Below, piece after piece: positions 62,944-64,000 of a DNA stretch of 64,000 nucleotides (position 1 is its first letter; the number at the start of each line of letters is the position of its first letter). The translations under genes were made by a program, and so were the position numbers. The notes under the pieces were generated by a model. It saw nothing but the letters and a program-made list of their open reading frames with translations. It ran no database searches and was not told the origin of the DNA. The stretch is taken from positions 42,859,661 to 42,923,660 of the forward strand of contig OY829541.1 of the NCBI GenBank assembly GCA_963691705.1, given 5' to 3'. This DNA comes from Viola odorata. Taxonomy: Eukaryota > Streptophyta > Magnoliopsida > Malpighiales > Violaceae.

Positions 62944-64000
62944 GTGATTGGTCACGTCCCCATATCTTGTCTGTGTAGTGTTGTGATTGGTCACGTCCCC
63001 ACATCTTGTCTGTGTAGTGTTGTGATAGGTCACGTCCCCACATACACCTTGTCATTTAAAACGTTGTGATTGGTCACGTCCCCACATCCTGTCTGTTTAG
63101 TGTTGTGATAGGTCACGTCCCCACATACACCTTGTCATTTAAAAAGTTGTGATTGGTCACGTCCCCACATCTTGTCTGTTTAGTGTTGTGATAGGTCACG
63201 TCGCCACATACACCATGTCATTTAAAAAGTTGTGATTGGTCACGTCCCCACATCTTGTCTGTTTAGTGATGTGATAGGTCACGTCCCCACATACATCATG
63301 TCATTTAAAAAGTTGTGATTGGTCACGTCCCCACATCTTGTCTGTTTAGTGTTGTGATAGGTCACGTCCCCACATACACCTTGTCATTTAAAAAGTTGTG
63401 ATTGGTCACGTCCCCACATCTTGTCTGTGTAGTGTTGTGATAGGTCACGTCCCCACATACACCTTGTCATTTAAAAAGTTGTGATTGGTCACGTCCCCAC
63501 ATCTTGTCTGTTTAGTGTTGTGATAGGTCACGCCCCCACATACACCTTGTCATTTTAAAAGTTGTGATTGGTCACGTCCCCACATCTTGTCTGTGTAGTG
63601 TTGTGATAGGTCACGTCCCCACATACACCTTGTCATTTAAAAAGTTGTGATTGGTCACGTCCCCACATCTTGTCTGTTTAGTGATGTGATAGGTCACGTC
63701 CCCACATACATCATGTCATTTAAAAAGTTGTGATTGGTCACGTCCCCACATCTTGTCTGTTTAGTGTTGTGATAGGTCACGTCCCCACATACACCTTGTC
63801 ATTTAAAAAGTTGTGATTGGTCACGTCCCCACATCTTGTCTGTTTAGTGTTGTGATAGGTCACGCCCCCACATACACCTTGTCATTTAAAAAGTTGTGAT
63901 TGGTCACGTCCCCACATCTTGTCTGTTTAGTGTTGTGATAGGTCACGCCCCCACATACACCTTGTCATTTTAAAAGTTGTGATTGGTCACGTCCCCACAT
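62944..64000 (+). repeat. AAB junction and final 11 dimers
   Basis: AAB 62944-63065, 11 dimers 63066-63978, then 22 bp of A. Up to the second A it follows 58494 (offset 4450). From that A it follows 58973 (offset 4010; shared TTTAAAACGTT at 59047 and 63057), a net loss of 440 bp that includes the t unit. From about 63.26 kb it switches to the 51.58-52.3 kb type sequence. Confidence 0.87.

Larger units (their letters stand above)
1..64000. repeat. Dimeric (A39/B44) satellite array filling the window
   Basis: Seen: every line of the window is made of two related units in a single orientation, A (39 bp) and B (44 bp), normally alternating as an 83-bp dimer of about 43% GC. Irregular blocks and dimer runs tile the window exactly: 591 AB dimers (49,053 bp), 14,885 bp of irregular blocks, a 40-bp partial B at the left edge and a 22-bp partial A at the right edge. 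No inverted copies, unique spacer, transposon or gene was seen. Inference: tandem satellite heterochromatin of a eukaryote; the family is not one I recognise. Block boundaries were checked by position arithmetic, but the units inside long dimer runs were read by eye rather than aligned one by one. Confidence 0.97.

Noticed and set aside
1..64000. CRISPR array (regular short repeats of similar length)
   Set aside because: There are no unique spacers; the whole unit is repeated, tails included, and no cas genes are present.
1..64000. Bacterial CRP-like site (TGTGA...TCAC)
   Set aside because: The spacer is 4 bases, not 6, the flank lacks the final A, and a 64-kb satellite array is not a bacterial context.
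1..64000. Centromere protein B box
   Set aside because: No unit contains the TTCG...CGGG arrangement; the only CpG lies in CACGTC or CACGCC.
1..64000. Nuclear-receptor half-site AGGTCA in B units, or an E-box/M-box TCACGTG
   Set aside because: AGGTCA is present in B but is a six-base match expected in any GTGATAGGTCAC unit, with no paired half-site at a standard spacing; TCACGTC is one base from the E-box. Nothing supports regulatory use.
1..64000. Transposable element or LTR inside the array
   Set aside because: I read through the window for any stretch not assignable to A, B or t and found none; block arithmetic leaves no unexplained bases.
1..64000. Inverted segments of the array
   Set aside because: The reverse complement of the A tail (AACACTAAACAGACAAG) was not seen in the forward text; all units run one way.
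1..64000. Telomeric repeats, microsatellite tracts or G-quadruplex runs
   Set aside because: No TTAGGG-like run, no simple repeat, and only one C4-C5 run per unit, too sparse for a quadruplex on the reverse strand.

Overview
The whole 64 kb window is one uninterrupted tandem satellite array. I see no gene, RNA gene, transposon or unique sequence, and the array runs off both ends: it opens 4 bases into a unit and closes 22 bases into one. It looks like eukaryotic heterochromatin (centromeric, pericentromeric, subtelomeric or a large interstitial block). I do not recognise the satellite family and cannot name the organism.

Units, all head to tail in one orientation: A = 39 bp, B = 44 bp, t = a 25-bp A with a 14-bp internal deletion, and B+ = a rare 45-bp B. 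A and B share a head of about 22 bp (GTGAT[T/A]GGTCACG[T/C]CCCC, then ACAT) and differ in their tails (A: CTTGTCTGTTTAGTGTT; B: ACACCTTGTCA, then TTTAAAAAGTT). The ground state is the AB dimer of 83 bp. Parsed by hand, all 64,000 bases are accounted for by 591 plain AB dimers, a limited set of irregular blocks and the two partial end units: 799 A, 717 B (4 of them B+) and 49 t, or 1,565 complete units. The irregular blocks are AABtAB 230 bp, the five-unit t blocks 191 bp, AABtAAB or AAABtAB 269 bp, BtAB 152 bp, AAAB 161 bp, AAAAB 200 bp, AAB 122 bp, single BB junctions, and one irregular 462-bp run.

Above the dimer lie several layers of higher-order repeat (HOR). 1-5269: three copies of a 1.6-1.9 kb HOR (alpha). 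5270-11947: shuffled alpha pieces plus pure-dimer stretches. 11948-16180: 51 dimers with no irregular block, built by nested 1162- and 2490-bp duplications. 16181-22441: the most disordered part, with BB junctions and the 45-bp B variant. 22442-36934: beta HOR, periods 2700, 5742 and 3150 bp. 36935-39982: a 2491-bp unit and part of a second. 39983-48481: a very regular 2203-bp HOR (delta). 48482-55646: delta derivatives, ending in three 1143-bp tandem copies. 55647-64000: a 4450-bp HOR (epsilon) whose second copy is broken by a 440-bp deletion.

Every HOR period I measured equals a sum of irregular blocks plus a whole number of 83-bp dimers, so the array has been reshaped by in-register unequal exchange or gene conversion. 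Several events can be read to within tens of bases (a 1-to-8 dimer expansion, a 230-bp block duplication, a 440-bp deletion). The short open frames on both strands follow from unit lengths (39 = 3x13; 44 + 25 = 3x23) and are not genes.
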